Positions 11,140 through 21,599 of a stretch of DNA of 64,000 nt are shown piece after piece. The stretch's first letter is position 1, and each line of letters opens with the position of its first letter. The DNA is taken from the NCBI GenBank assembly GCA_015680685.1, contig MNCI01014668.1:123288-187287 (forward strand). Direction: 5' to 3'. The notes under the pieces were generated by a model, which did not search any database, had not been told where the DNA came from, and was given only the letters and a program-made list of their open reading frames with translations. Both the position numbers and the translations under genes were made by a program. The stretch comes from Gnetum montanum. Its lineage: Eukaryota > Streptophyta > Gnetopsida > Gnetales > Gnetaceae.

Positions 11140-12320
11140 AGGGAATTGACCTCTCAGCCAAAATCACTTTTGTAGCAGCACTAAGTGCTTCTAAAGGTTC
11201 ACTGAGAGAATAGAATGCAGAAATAGAAGTGTCTTGTCTTAATAGATACTTTCTGATGGTGATTATATTTACCTCTGCAGAAGCCCAGATAATAGTAACA
11301 ACAAATAATGCTTGGTTTGTCATTCTAATTTATATCCAATGGGATATTTTAAGACATAAGGAACATTGAGCTCCACACTAGTAAGCACATCACCCAGTTT
11401 TCAACCCAAATATTTACTTCAGCATAACGTCAGGAGAAAAACATGAAGAGGTTTCTGATGTTGTGTAAGAACTTTGGGAAGAATATAAAGACACCGGTTG
11501 GTTGAAAAGCATCTGGAAAGGATTAAGCAACAACCTTGAGGGTAGCACAACCAAATGTGTACAAGGTATTAATCTAAATGATCTTAAGAAATTTCAAAAT
11601 ATGGAAAGAATAACCTAACATAGATTTATCTATAATAATAGAGTAATGTTGAGTAAGTGAAGACACGCTGTTAATTAAAAGCCAAATAGTAGATTTAGGA
11701 AGGCTTGATGGCTTTTAGATTTTTTGGACACAAGACACAATATCGTAGTGGGATGATGCATTGTATATATTAATTTTCATTTAACATTTAATCATTACAG
11801 ATAGGCTTGCTGTGCATGTAGGATAAGTGTGTTGTGACAAAATGGGTTGATTCAGAACCATTCTAATCTCTTCGAACAACCATGAGAGTTGCCAAATAGA
11901 GACTTACAATACCAACCATTTAACCAACGAATTCTGATATTCTACTTTCTTTAAGAAACAGTCCGGATCACTTGATTAAAAATCTATAAAAATTTCATGT
12001 TGCATTTTGTAGCATTCTTTAAAATTTCCTGGTCATGGCATAATTAAAAACGATTATCTTAACTGGTACATATGTGCAGTGCTCTGATTATTTATCTTGG
12101 CATTATTATTAATTTAAATGTCCACTTTATTCAACAGAAACCCGAATAACATATTCATTACATAGAGTAAACCTTCCAGTAAACAACATCATTACAATCA
12201 TTGGCAACATGAACAATGCTGCTGCATTTGAGGATCAAAAGAATGATTGCATAAAAGGACCTACTTTCATACATCACCAATGAAGTAAGTTCCAAAGGAT
12301 GCATACCTCAAATCATATTA
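11140..12320. other. Probable intron of the epimerase gene; nothing else seen
   Basis: This lies downstream of the last epimerase exon found (minus strand). I looked for the next conserved exon (E-V-R-V-E-G-L-E-T-L-D-Y family segment) and the W-N-P-W exon and did not find either here or further left. If the gene is complete they lie beyond the window. Confidence 0.4.
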
Positions 12321-12324
12321 TTAC

Positions 12325-13327
12325 CTGATATCAGAGACGGAAAAGTATGTATGATAGGCAAATGTGAATGAAAATGGTTTAGTATCAGTGTTTCTGATCC
12401 GAGAGATCAAAGTCAAGTCTCCCCCAACAGCCAAGGCAACACAAAGGCGAAACTCAAAACTGCATGTCAGAATAATGTAGTTGCAAACAATTTTCAACAA
12501 ACCATATAACACCCAAAACAGCAATTCAATTTTATGATTTCCAACCAAGATCATACAGTCACTACCTGAAGGGCCAATTCCTCCTGTCCTCGTCAGATGG
12601 CTTGAGAATCAGATGAACTGTAGCTTTGTTATCACACGTATTTGCAGGCAGTGGTGGAGGACTAGCATCGACACTCCAAAATCTGTTCCTGGCAAAGCCA
12701 TGTTGCTCTAATGACCCAAGGTTGCTAAACTGTTGCACAGAAAACATTTCAACTTAAAGAAAATAAAAATAAAGTTTAACAATAAAAAAACATTTTGTTT
12801 CATCATCAGATCTTATGAAGAATGTTCTCCATGTAAACCTGGGGAAAGCAGATTGGAATCCCTCCTCTGATTGCCTTCGGTGGCTTAAATATGGCCTGCA
12901 AAAAGTAAATAAAATGGTATTTTACAGGACTGAACTTTCAATTAAATGGCATGCATACAACATTAACAGATTTTCATGGAGATAGCAATTTTGATGGAGA
13001 ACTAGAAAATATAGGAACCACCTTCATATAGCATATTTCCATCTAGTTCTAAGTACAAACACACACATTAATACGAATATATTTTGTAGACACTTACACC
13101 TTTAGGGCAAAATAGAAATATACATTGCAACAACATCAAATGGCAATGGTTTTATCAACTGTATAAAAGGGTGTACAGGAAGTAACTTAGAACCTTCAAT
13201 CAAATACATGCGAAATCAATGCCAACAAGAATAACATGTAAAAGACAGCAACCTTGTTGCTCACAAATAGTAGTTCTTCTCCCCTGTCATTTTTCCATGA
13301 GGTCACTTGTGCTCCAAACAAATAAAC
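12325..13327 (-). CDS. Glucose-6-phosphate 1-epimerase-like (aldose 1-epimerase family), four internal exons
   Basis: Interconverts alpha and beta anomers of glucose-6-phosphate in family members. Four consecutive minus-strand exons have correct GT/AG borders and one continuous frame: 13,327-13,253 (YLFGAQVTSWKNDRGEELL), 12,895-12,839 (FKPPKAIRGGIPICFPQ), 12,729-12,566 (FSNLGSLEQHGFARNRFW, then LILKPSDEDRRNWPF) and 12,459-12,325 (SFEFRLCVALAVGGDLTL, then SRIRNTDTKP and FTFAYHTYFSVSDI). All match the conserved core of plant G6P 1-epimerase / apospory-associated protein C-like proteins. This includes the HGFARN motif and the AYHTYF motif with its active-site histidine. No stop or frameshift is seen. 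The first exon (N-terminus to the G-S-S-A-E region) and the 3' exons (about 150 residues with the catalytic glutamate) were not found. The gene may have long introns leaving the window, or be a fragment. An L1 insertion lies at 13.65-15.2 kb, upstream in gene orientation. Confidence 0.9.
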
Positions 13328-13645
13328 CTGCAGACTCACTTATCAGAAAGCTTAAAAACTTGAGCAATGCACAATGAAAGATTAATACAATTAAAAGAAA
13401 TAACATAAAGAAAATATCTATAAAAAAATATTAATTAGTTTAAGAGCAAATATGTTTTTAAAATTCAATCAAGGATTTAGAATACATTCACACTTGTTTC
13501 ATGTCATCTGGGAACATGAGAGTGGGGGCATGCTGTAACATGTGCCAACACAAGTTTAGAAAAGAGGGCTATTTTGCTGATGTGTGGCCAGATGCACGTG
13601 GAACACAACTGCATTGTGATGGAAACTCATTTTGCAATTTATTTA
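13328..13645. other. Probable intron between the epimerase exon and the L1 insertion
   Basis: Non-coding AT-rich sequence. The exon at 13,327 begins directly after a CTGCAG splice acceptor on the minus strand. No other exon is recognisable. Confidence 0.4.
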
Positions 13646-13649
13646 ATCA

Positions 13650-13883
13650 GAAAAAATAATAAAATGTATCTTCTGTTGGGGCATCTGGAATACATCCCCA
13701 TGCAGTTTGGAATGCATTTCCATTATTTAGAGAGCATAACAATTTTTCTAGGACCACACTCCTGCNCATTTTAACTTCTTGCATACAAACAACATCTAGA
13801 GAGTGCTTTCGAATATAATCTCGAACAATATATCGTCGTCGGGGATCCGAGAGGCCCCTAACATTCCATGAGCAACACTTCAT
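13650..13883 (-). pseudogene. LINE ORF2 N-terminus (endonuclease start), truncated
   Basis: Starts MKCCSWNVRGLSDPRRRYIV and continues to DVVCMQEVKM. These are the first two conserved blocks of the LINE apurinic-like endonuclease (S-W-N-V-R-G, with N, and Q-E-V/T-K with the catalytic glutamate). After the N at 13,766 the frame continues with residues that no longer resemble the family, and it stops near 13,650. ORF2 is therefore cut after about 40-65 codons. Its start overlaps the ORF1 stop by four bases (ATGA). Confidence 0.8.
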
Positions 13884-15010
13884 TGTGAATGGGAAGATAG
13901 AAGAGGATCCTCCTCAACAACTAAAGCCTTAAAGAAATTTTTAGACTCAAAGCTAGTGACTAAGGGGCGACGAGCATTTCGTTTTCTACTTACTAGTTGT
14001 GTAGCATTAGCTACAAATGATGACCGATGCCCTTTTGGAAAATCACGGAATATAGAATTTTCTCGTGTGACTGAAGCATAAGATTTACGGATAATTTGCT
14101 CCCAGCCACTAGTAGCATCCTTTGTAGCCTCTTCTTGAGGAAGAGAGGTCTTAGCAACATCAGTGGTCTCAATGTTCATTTCATTCTCTTTGGCCCTCGT
14201 GGGATCCAAAGAAGAGGGAATAGCGGAGTGCGTCTCACCCGAGTCGGTACCTATATCAGTAGATATATGTTTATCTTTCAGTTCTTTACTAACTTGTTCA
14301 GCTAGAATCCTTTCTGCTTCCAACTTGGCCAATAACTTGGGGCATTGAGCTTTTCAATGGTTTGGGTCGAGACAATAGTAACATCGGTTCGGAAGTGTAA
14401 GATATGATATTTTTTGAACAAAAGTTTTACCTTTCACTTTGAATTCCAGGGAATCGGGACATGGCTTTTGCATGTCAAGTTTCACACACACTCGCCGAGT
14501 TGGCCATGGACGGAAACCTGAAAAAGACTCTATTCCGATGACCTCTTCAACTTGAGCAGCAAGAATATCAACATGTAGAGAAAAATGTGATGGGAGTCCT
14601 GGAAACTCTATCCAAACAGGCAAAATACTTTTACTCTCCTTTGCTGGATCAAAATCCTCTTTCCAGGGTTGTAACACTAAAAAGGAGCCGTAAACATTCC
14701 AGATCGATTGTTGTTTAGCCAGATCAACCATTGATTTCATTTCAAAGGCAAAAAGAAAAAACCCCTTGGTTAAATTAGAAGCCAAGGTTAATCTAATATT
14801 GCTTGGTTCCCAAAATTTTTTGACCCAATCTTGGAAAACCGATGCAGGAGGGATCCGCCCAGTGAAAAAACCAATGACATAGAGCTGAGAAAACGTTGAA
14901 ACAGTCTGTTCAAAAACATCTTTTGGGACATCAAAACGCAGAACATTTTCGGCATTGTCCATATTAACGGTATTGGCATTAGAATGCGATTCATGATTGG
15001 AGGATTCCAT
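13880..15010 (-). pseudogene. LINE ORF1, DUF4283 plus zinc knuckle, one stop
   Basis: ORF1 of plant L1 elements is an RNA-binding, gag-like protein that packages LINE RNA. The chosen start is MESSNHESHSNANTV at 15,010. An upstream in-frame M at 15,142 would lie in the leader. Residues ~35-150 match the DUF4283 domain (VIGFFTGRIPP, WVKKFWEPSNIRLTLASNL, FLFAFE, GSFLVLQPWKEDFDP, LPVWIEFPGLP). A zinc knuckle follows: C-Y-Y-C-x4-H-x4-C. A TGA codon sits right after the knuckle histidine (14,354-14,356). The frame then reopens to the end (KSYASVTRE, RKRNARRPL basic region). The ORF1 stop overlaps the ORF2 start as ATGA. One nonsense mutation is the only visible lesion, so the copy is fairly young. 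Confidence 0.85.
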
Positions 15011-15200
15011 TACTTTACGTTTTTTCCCCCAACAACAGAATCGGAAGAAATAAATTGGGTCATACAAACCCTTTGGGCTCAGCCCAAATATTTTAATCCA
15101 ATCAAATCTCAAGAAAAATTCAGCAAATGAATACAATAACATAAAAGGAACAAACGCACCAGGGAAATTCGAAGATCAATCGTTAAATGCAGAAGAATAG

Positions 15201-16690
15201 ATGTAGATCTATTACTTCCTCCGATGCTCTAGATCTAGCAGAAAACTCGTTGCTGTGTGAACGCACCGTCTTCCAATCGGTCACAAAGTCCACTCCCACC
15301 TGTTGGGTCCAGATGAGAGGAGGGATTCGCAGACCGACCAAGCGAACAAGCGAAGTTTGCAATCACCGTCTAGAAATCTGTCACGCTAAGGAGCAGCAAC
15401 GAACCAAAGTCAGCAGGCTAGAAGGCACAAGCCGGAAGCCCAATGAAGCAGAGGCCATTTCACCCGTTTCACCAGTTTTCCCGAGAAAAGGAGCAGAGCA
15501 TGACGCCCTTAAATAAGGCACTGCCAGGCGGCCAGCAAAGCAAAGCAACGGAACGCCAGGCAAGGCAACAACAAGATTCGAACCTCTGACCACGGGTGAC
15601 AGCGAAAAGAACCAACGCAAATATTTTAACAAAATTAATAAAAGATAAAGAAAGCGTTGTACGTGAACGAAAATGCGCATCTTCTTCTTCTTCTTGTGTT
15701 ATTAACCTTGTCTCTCTCTCTCTCACACATATCCGTCCCGTCCTGCATTCACGCGAATAAGCACCACAACTACAATAGTAATAAGTAGTGACGCCGACGA
15801 TAATTAATGTACGGCCGTTTACGCGTGGCACCTAAGCCAAAAAGCTGCTGCCGCTGACTCTGTCATGCTGCTTCTTGACCTAGAAGTAGGTGGATGGATA
15901 GATAGATAGAATGGATTAGATAAGATTCATACTCGGTCGGATTTGGCCGCTGTTAGTAGGTTAACCCTAGGCAGCGACGCCTTTCTCACAGCGGTATTTG
16001 AAACTGAAATGTTGACTGAGTTCCAGAACTGATGTTTTACCTACCTTGAGCTTGAAAGGGTTTGGTGTGTGTTCATTTCATTTAGCAAAATTCCGCGTGG
16101 AACGGCTACCATTTGGGAACCAAAACTTCTTTTTTTTTTCAACTTTTCCTGCCCTTTTACAATTGCTGGCTCGCTGATTCAATGGATATTTCACGAGGCC
16201 TCCATTGGCGTACGCTGAACGCTTCATGCACCTGTCAACGCTCTTGAACTAGTTTGCCCTGTATTCAAAGATCACGAAAAGCGTTTTATCTTGGCTGACT
16301 TTCTTTGTTTTCCATGCGTGACATGCTTAGAGAGTTGGAGGCCTACGTCAAGGCTCAATCCATGGACTATGCCGTTACTTTTACGTGGAATTTCGCGGGG
16401 GAGGGGGTGTGTGATTAGATAATTTTTCTTATAAAATTATGTCACTACATGGACATATCATCAATAGAAAACTTTACTATGTGTTATCACTTTTGGGCCC
16501 GACACCCTCCCTATATGTTATCACTTTTATATAAAATTTCATATTTTTATGTTAGGGAGGGTTTGTAACTAAATGGCTATATTGATCCCATAAGTATGTA
16601 GTTAATATAAAACATGAAACTTTATAATTCTTTATTATCTATTAGAATCAATTCTCTAATTTAGAATTTTCATATCAAAAATATTATCAC
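15201..16690. other. GC-richer spacer with microsatellites; no supported exon
   Basis: Base composition is less AT-rich at 15.2-16.4 kb than in the flanks. It contains a GAA/CTT run (15,682-15,695), a CT run (15,710-15,724) and a GATA run (15,896-15,910). This could be the 5' region of the epimerase gene. A minus-strand frame starting MASASLGFRLVPSSLLTLVR at 15,455 looks like a short transit peptide, but it ends after 25 codons and cannot be tied to the gene. A 10-bp inverted repeat (ACCCTCCCTA / TAGGGAGGGT) lies at 16,504-16,513 and 16,553-16,562. Confidence 0.4.
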
Positions 16691-17165
16691 TAGATGATCA
16701 AAGGTGGAGCAACACCACTACTAGGTTACCAGGTAATTACACTTAGCGCTCAAAACTAGTCATATCCATATCGTTTGCTAATGACATGTAAAATAAAGTG
16801 CTTGAAATGTAAATGATTAACTAAGAAAATAGTAAAGATTATACTAAGTAAACAAATGAAACTAAGGAAATGCTACAATAATGGAAAGCAATCTCATTCT
16901 TTATTGCTGTCATGAATTGTGTCCAAGTACAATTCACTTGAATAAAGATTTCAAACATCACACTACGAACATTCACTCTCTATTACAACTACGAAATAAA
17001 ACTACAAGAGTTTCCCTAAGACTTGGAATGAAACGTTATGGATTGTGTGCCCAAGTGTCAGTTTTCATAGGGTTGCACACATCCTAAAACATCACATCAA
17101 CGATGACGTAGCATGGGTTACGACATCGTTGCTACGATATCATAGATACAATATGGCAATGCAAT
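16690..17165 (-). mobile_element. Old LTR remnant of C-like type
   Basis: The block shares the order of landmarks of the C-family LTR: GGTTACCAGGTAATTACACTTA, AACTAAGAAAATAGTAAA, CTACAATAATGGAAAGCAATCTC, TTTATTGCTGTCATG, GTCCAAGTAC and CTTGAATAAAGAT (compare 44,100-44,310). On the minus strand the U3 side has GATATCGTAGCAACGATG, a near-palindrome as in the other LTRs. The TATA position has decayed (CCCTATGAAAAC). Ends are degraded and no internal region is attached. Confidence 0.6.
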
Positions 17166-17695
17166 AAAAATTGACTTTATCACTAGATTAACACTTCATT
17201 GTCAATACATGAAATTTCATAATGTTTTACTTAGTAAATAATTAAAAATGTATATATAATAACCATGATCCATCTATTAGAAAGATTAGTTTATGGTGTG
17301 TTTGGTTGCCCAATTTACTAGGTGTTGCATCTATGGATTTCCCTCATTTGTTTGGGAAATATTGTTAGCTTTCATGCATTTTTTTATGAATGAATCCATA
17401 CAATCTTCTTAGGCCCACCAAAACACCTATTTCGATTGTTTTATAAATTTCTTTTTAATTTTGCCTTAACCCATGCAATCTATTGAGATTTATGAATTTG
17501 TAGAATCAACATCTAGAAATATTACCAACCAAAAATACATTAAGGTTCAATAGTTGCATGTGTATATTAGTATCCTAGAAACAACTACCATATTAAATCA
17601 ATGATGGCTATTAAGTGAATTCTACACCCTCTATATTGGATGCTATTTAAAGTAGTGGACTTCTAGTTTAAGGTTTGGTGAACAATAAAAGTGTG
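17166..17695. other. No recognisable gene
   Basis: AT-rich spacer between an old LTR remnant and a SINE-like repeat. Nothing supported. Confidence 0.4.
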
Positions 17696-17699
17696 ATTT

Positions 17700-17815
17700 A
17701 ACAATGAGGTGTTAGCCTAGTGGTAAAACTCTTAATTTCAAAACTTGAAGTCATGGGTTTGATTCTAGTGGACAATGCTAAGTTATAAAGTTTTAATTGG
17801 ACAATATATCTTGGG
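17700..17815 (+). mobile_element. tRNA-derived SINE-like repeat
   Basis: TTAGCCTAGTGGTAAAAC at about 17,712-17,729 resembles an RNA polymerase III A box, and GGGTTTGATTCTAG at 17,755-17,768 resembles a B box. The spacing (about 40 bp) is right for a tRNA-related promoter. The sequence does not fold as an intact tRNA. The 3' end and any target-site duplication are unclear, and element D's LTR begins just after it. Confidence 0.5.
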
Positions 17816-17817
17816 GT

Positions 17818-18694
17818 GAAATGAGCAGTGGATATTCCCTACACCTAACCATACAAATCACAAGCATGTACACATGATCTAGTTAAATTTTGTGGACACC
17901 TTCTACCTAAGTGACCTATGTTCTAGATAGTAATCATCACTTGTATTAACTTCCTAGTCATTATCTTCCTAATCATCACTTGTATTAACTTCATCCATAT
18001 GGTTAAAGATGATCAAGGTGATATTTATATTTATAATTTTATTATTTTTATCTTAAAACACACTAAAAAAGAAGTACTTGGAATACTAAACTTAACTAAT
18101 TAATAACTAAACTATCCTAAACGTGGAGTATCTATTTCCACTTTCTGTACATATCCTAAACATATACTAACACTACTGAGTTACAAAGTGCTTAGTATTG
18201 GGCATACCAAGTATTCACTACTTGGATTACCAAGCATTAGTATATTATGCTTGAAGTGGTTCTACTTATGTTACTTATGAAGTAAGATATTAACACTTAA
18301 GTATAAGAAAGTAAGTTGCATATAAAGTAAAATACTTGAAAGTAAACTTAAGCTAATCCAAGTGTTGTAATAGAGAGAAGAAATCTCGATTTTATTTCTG
18401 TTCATGCAATAGTGTCTAGATACATCTTACACTCGAATAAAATTCCATATAATTAATTCAATCTATGTTGCAGGCACTCAGAGGAAAATTTTACTAAGTC
18501 CTATGGAAGAAAATTGCAAGAGTTTGGTTAAGGGAATGATTAAAGGTGCTAGAAATACAGCTAGTGTACACACTTATATAGTCTTTGGAAGGATCAATGT
18601 TGACGCATATGCACCAACACATCCCAAGATGCATTAACAAACATGTGTCAACAAGGCCACATCGATAGGCATGTGTCGACACAGTCAATTTATT
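17818..18694 (-). mobile_element. 3' LTR of element D (A-like, old)
   Basis: Matches the A-family LTR in order: CCCTACACCTAACCATACAAATCAC, GTGGACACCTTCTACC, ACTAACTAATTAATAAC-type block, CATACCAAGTATTCACTAC, TGGATTACCAAGCATTAG, GAAGTGGTTCTACTTATG and the TTGCAGGCACTCAGAGGAAAA segment. On the minus strand the U3 has TGTCGACACATG and TTGTTGACACATG repeats, then the TATA box GACTATATAAGTG at about 18,572-18,584. The polypurine side (18,695 on) is decayed (CCTCAAGTGAATAAAATGAG against CCCCCATGACTAAATGAAA in A). Element orientation is minus. Confidence 0.7.
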
Positions 18695-18869
18695 AACACC
18701 TCAAGTGAATAAAATGAGATCGAGTTTCTTATAAAATTTGGGAAAGTATGGACTAACTAACTAACTCCAATAAGGAAAACAACTATTGATGCCATTTTGA
18801 CTTAAAATTTGCATGGATACAAAATCGATGCAATGTACAAAGAATTTGGACATTTTGACAAAAATGGCA

Positions 18870-19058
18870 GGTCCCTACCAGATGGATGGAGATGGGATGA
18901 ATTCATCACATCATGCTTGGAGGTGAAGGCTCCTATGCCACAAAGGGTTCTTCATCACATCCTTGCTCTACTAGAGGGTTGGGCTACCCTATTACTCTTG
19001 CTATTACTATCGAAAGTTAGAAGGCATCCAAAAGTGCCTTTATCTTCTCTTCTTTACT
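18870..19058 (-). pseudogene. Element D ORF3, C-terminal end
   Basis: The minus strand reads SKEEKIKALLDAF, then PNPLVEQGCDEEPFVA and EPSPPSMM with stops between. This is collinear with the C-terminus of element A ORF3 (SKEEKMKALLDGF ... HPPRLLLMREADEGPLEP ... ELLSP). The matching upstream part of D ORF3 lies at 61,701-63,073, on the other side of element B. About 300 codons of coiled coil present in A are missing at the break. Confidence 0.68.
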
Positions 19059-19804
19059 CTATCAATTATATCGATCCACATAGAGGCAACGATATAAATC
19101 GGTAACATGAGTTTCAACAGAGAGAGACTTAAAAAGAATTTGAGATATTGATTTGCATAGAAAGGGTGATTCATACCAACAATCAAGGATGATAGAATCG
19201 ACGATTCACTTCAATGAAGATTTGAATCAATTGTTATCGAATTTCTCAATATCAATTGATTATCCAAATGATTATATTTGTATGTCATTCATAGTATAAA
19301 TAAGGATTACAACTTTGTATTAACAAGGGAGAAAAACTTAAGAGAAAACCCACACCAAATTGAACCCTTTTGTATTTGAATTATGAAGGAAGAGTGTTGA
19401 TGCTTTGTGTCAATTAACAACCAATGATGTATGAAAGTTGTGAAGTTGTTGCACTATGGAGACAGAAAAGTAGGGTCACGAATTAGGTGACACCTCCTTT
19501 GTAATCTTTTGTATTTATGATGAATTTATGTAATTTCAATTTGGTTTAATTAGCTATGTTCATATTTGAACTTAATATTAGAAGTTAAGATGCAACTTGG
19601 TTGATTTTACTTATGAGTGACAGTCATAAGTGTGGCATTTTCAATTGAATTCAACTCTAATCATTATTTGTCTTGATGATCTTTTTGACTTTGAACCATT
19701 CCTCCACGGATATGACTCATTAGGTAGTCATAGATGAGGTGATAATCCCTACAATGAAGATAACCATTATGGTAACTTAGCATTAAACTTTGCCTATCTC
19801 ATCA
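19059..19804 (+). mobile_element. 5' LTR of element B
   Basis: Near-collinear with 60,955-61,700 (ATTATATCGATCCACA, GAGACTTAAAAAGAATT, AAAGGGTGATTCATACC, GTATGTCATTCATAGTATAAATAAGG, GAACCCTTTTGTATTTGAATTA). A TATA box, AGTATAAATAAGG, lies at about 19,292-19,305. The LTR ends in CTCATCA, followed by a primer site. Compared with the 3' LTR (which begins TGATGAAGATCAATATCG after a purine tract), the first ~13 bp are missing. This fits a deletion at the D/B junction. Confidence 0.8.
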
Positions 19805-19806
19805 AT

Positions 19807-19825
19807 TTGGTGCCATTGCCAGGGA
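19807..19825 (+). promoter_or_regulatory. Primer-binding site of element B (tRNA-Asp-like)
   Basis: TTGGTGCCATTGCCAGGGA follows the LTR end by two bases. It resembles the TGGCGCCGTTGCCGGGGA-type site of Athila/Tat Ty3-gypsy elements, complementary to the tRNA-Asp 3' end. Confidence 0.75.
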
Positions 19826-19956
19826 GGTCAACAGAGTTAATAGACATCAAGGGTTCTGCACATTTCAAATTCATTCTATAAATTTAATATTATTAGGTAC
19901 ATTTTAATTTCTTTCTATTTTATTTTATTTTTCCTTTTTGTTGACTAGTTTTAGAA

Positions 19957-20449
19957 ATGGTTTCTTTTAACTATTTTTCTTATATTAAGAAATTTAAAAA
20001 TAAGGACAAAGTAAGATCCCAAGAATTAACTCCTCTTGTTGTCCAACTAATAGAAACTATTAAGAAATTTGCAATCAAAGTAGTAATAGCAGGAGTAATC
20101 AAATCAATTTGTAAAGTTTTATGACTAGTATCCCATGAAAGTACCAAAGAAGAATGTGATTGTTATATGAAATCAATAAAGCAACCAAGGAAACCAACAC
20201 GAATCCAACCTTCTAGGAATATTGTTAGTCTTTACAAACGTACACAAAACCAAGAGGGACAAACATCAAATTCTAACTATTATTCTCCTTTGGTAGATCA
20301 AAATTTTTTAATAGGAGGGGAAAGAACATAATACAATTTTTCTACAACTACAATATAAACCATGAGTTCAACTATGGGGATGGGATCCTAGAATTTAAAT
20401 ACTACCCAAATGTTAACTAATGTAACTACAATAGGAAGGATCACACAAT
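19957..20449 (+). pseudogene. Element B gag, N-terminal part
   Basis: Opens with ATG at 19,957 (MVSFNYFSYIKKFKNKDKVR, then QLIETIKKFAIKVV), 150 bp after the primer site. It continues through stops to KSIKQPRKPTRIQPS and a polar segment before element A interrupts it at 20,450. The frame resumes at 42,247. Several stops (such as KVL-stop) show it is not translated as one protein. The N-terminus is not diagnostic; identity comes from position and from the gag core at 42.6-43.3 kb. Confidence 0.65.
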
Positions 20450-21349
20450 TGATGAGTGGTGAGGCACCCCTATGCCCAACCATATGAATCACAAAGCGTT
20501 CACATGTGATCTAATTGAATTGCATGGACTTTATCGTTTCCGGTGCACTAGTCTTCTAGGAAGTGAATCTTGCCTTAAGGTCAATCGTTGTCTTCCCAAT
20601 TACACTTATGATGCACAATGGTATGGTTAAGGGTAATTGAGGCATCTAATTTTTATCATTTTTTATTTTCATGGTTTTGATGCTTAAAGAGAAATAAACT
20701 AGTTGGACTAACTAATTTAATTTAACTAATTAACTAATGTCTAACTAGTCCTAACATAAACATTTGGTCTCACTTTCCGCACACATCCTGAACCCATGTA
20801 TCCACTACTAGGCATACCAAGCGATAACACTATTGGGATTACCAAGTGAATACGTGTTACACTGGAAGTGGTCTTACTTATGTCTTGAATTTATCTTGCT
20901 TAATTACTTCATTAACTTAATTATTGGAAACATTTAATAAATAATTGAAAGCATTAAATAAATAATTGAAAACATTAAATGCATAAACAAATTATTTAAT
21001 CTATCCAAAGTGTTGCAAGGTTTATTAGAAAGCTCATCTTTTTTGCCACACACACTATCGTGCTTAGGTACAACAATGCTCGAATAAAGATTCATACACT
21101 CAATGACTCTTGCTATAGGCACTTAGGAGAAAAATTCTAACTTTCAAATGGAAAAACTACAAGAGCTTCACTGCAACTACAATCTCTATTACCATAAATG
21201 TGGCTGGTAGGCAAGGATTTATAGTCAAAAACCAACATTACGTCAACGGGGCCTTGTTGACATAGGATATGATGCATCAACAAAGCCTTATTGATGAGGC
21301 CCAGTCAATGAGGTTGTGTCAATGCAACCAACTAAACTGCGATTCATCA
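20450..21349 (-). mobile_element. Element A, 3' LTR
   Basis: Runs TGATGAGTGG ... GATTCATCA on the plus strand; element orientation is minus. It is collinear with the interrupted LTR at 32,911-33,136 plus 41,558-42,246 (ACCATATGAATCACAAAGCG, GGACTTTATC, TAATTGAGGCATCTAATTTT, GATGCTTAAAGAGAAATAAA, TAGGCACTTAGGA). On the minus strand: U3 repeats of (C/T)(A/G)TTGACAAGGCC / CTCATCAATAAGGC type between about 21,340 and 21,235, then the TATA box GACTATAAATCC near 21,222. An ATTCGAGCATTG polyadenylation-region motif is shared with the other LTRs. Confidence 0.88.
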
Positions 21350-21372
21350 TACCCCCATGACTAAATGAAAAC
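21350..21372 (-). promoter_or_regulatory. Polypurine tract of element A
   Basis: The minus strand reads TCATTTAGTCATGGGGGTA immediately before the LTR start TGATGAATCGC. This primes plus-strand DNA synthesis. The same motif recurs internally (26,573-26,592) and in elements C and F. Confidence 0.75.
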
Positions 21373-21599
21373 TCTTCCTTGAGTTATTTTACAAAATTGG
21401 GAAGGTATGGGATTATTGACTAACTTTTTCTCAAACAAAACAAATTGACTAACTTGACAAAAAATGGAGTGCCTCGGTGTACGGATCAACACATTACAAA
21501 AATGGTAGTGTTCAGGACACAAAATTGAACCATGACTTGACTTTTCAAAATTAGACAACACGTTCCTTAATGGCGTGAAGTTTGATAGAGAAGATTAGA

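Larger units (their letters stand above)
13650..15200 (-). mobile_element. L1-type LINE, 5' part only
   Basis: Contains, on the minus strand, a leader (about 15,200-15,011), ORF1 (15,010-13,880) and the first ~75 codons of ORF2 (from 13,883). The remaining ORF2 (most of the endonuclease, reverse transcriptase, C-terminal zinc finger), the 3' UTR and poly(A) are absent. LINEs usually lose their 5' end, so retention of the 5' half implies a later deletion, a rearrangement, or an assembly join (there is a single N at 13,766). The 5' end is not exactly placed. No target-site duplication was found. Confidence 0.8.

Noticed and set aside
15560-15610. GGTTCGAATC (minus strand) as a B box of a tRNA or SINE
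   Set aside because: No A box at the right distance and no cloverleaf. A single B-box match is likely by chance.
15381-15831. Minus-strand frames with a transit-peptide-like start as exon 1 of the epimerase
   Set aside because: The frame stops after 25 codons, and no sequence resembling the expected N-terminal segment follows in any frame.
16504-16562. 10-bp inverted repeat as MITE ends or a terminator
   Set aside because: Arms are short, the loop has no element features and there is no TSD.
18809-19105. Plus-strand 98-residue frame read as a small gene
   Set aside because: It is antisense to the C-terminal part of element D ORF3 and runs into element B's LTR.
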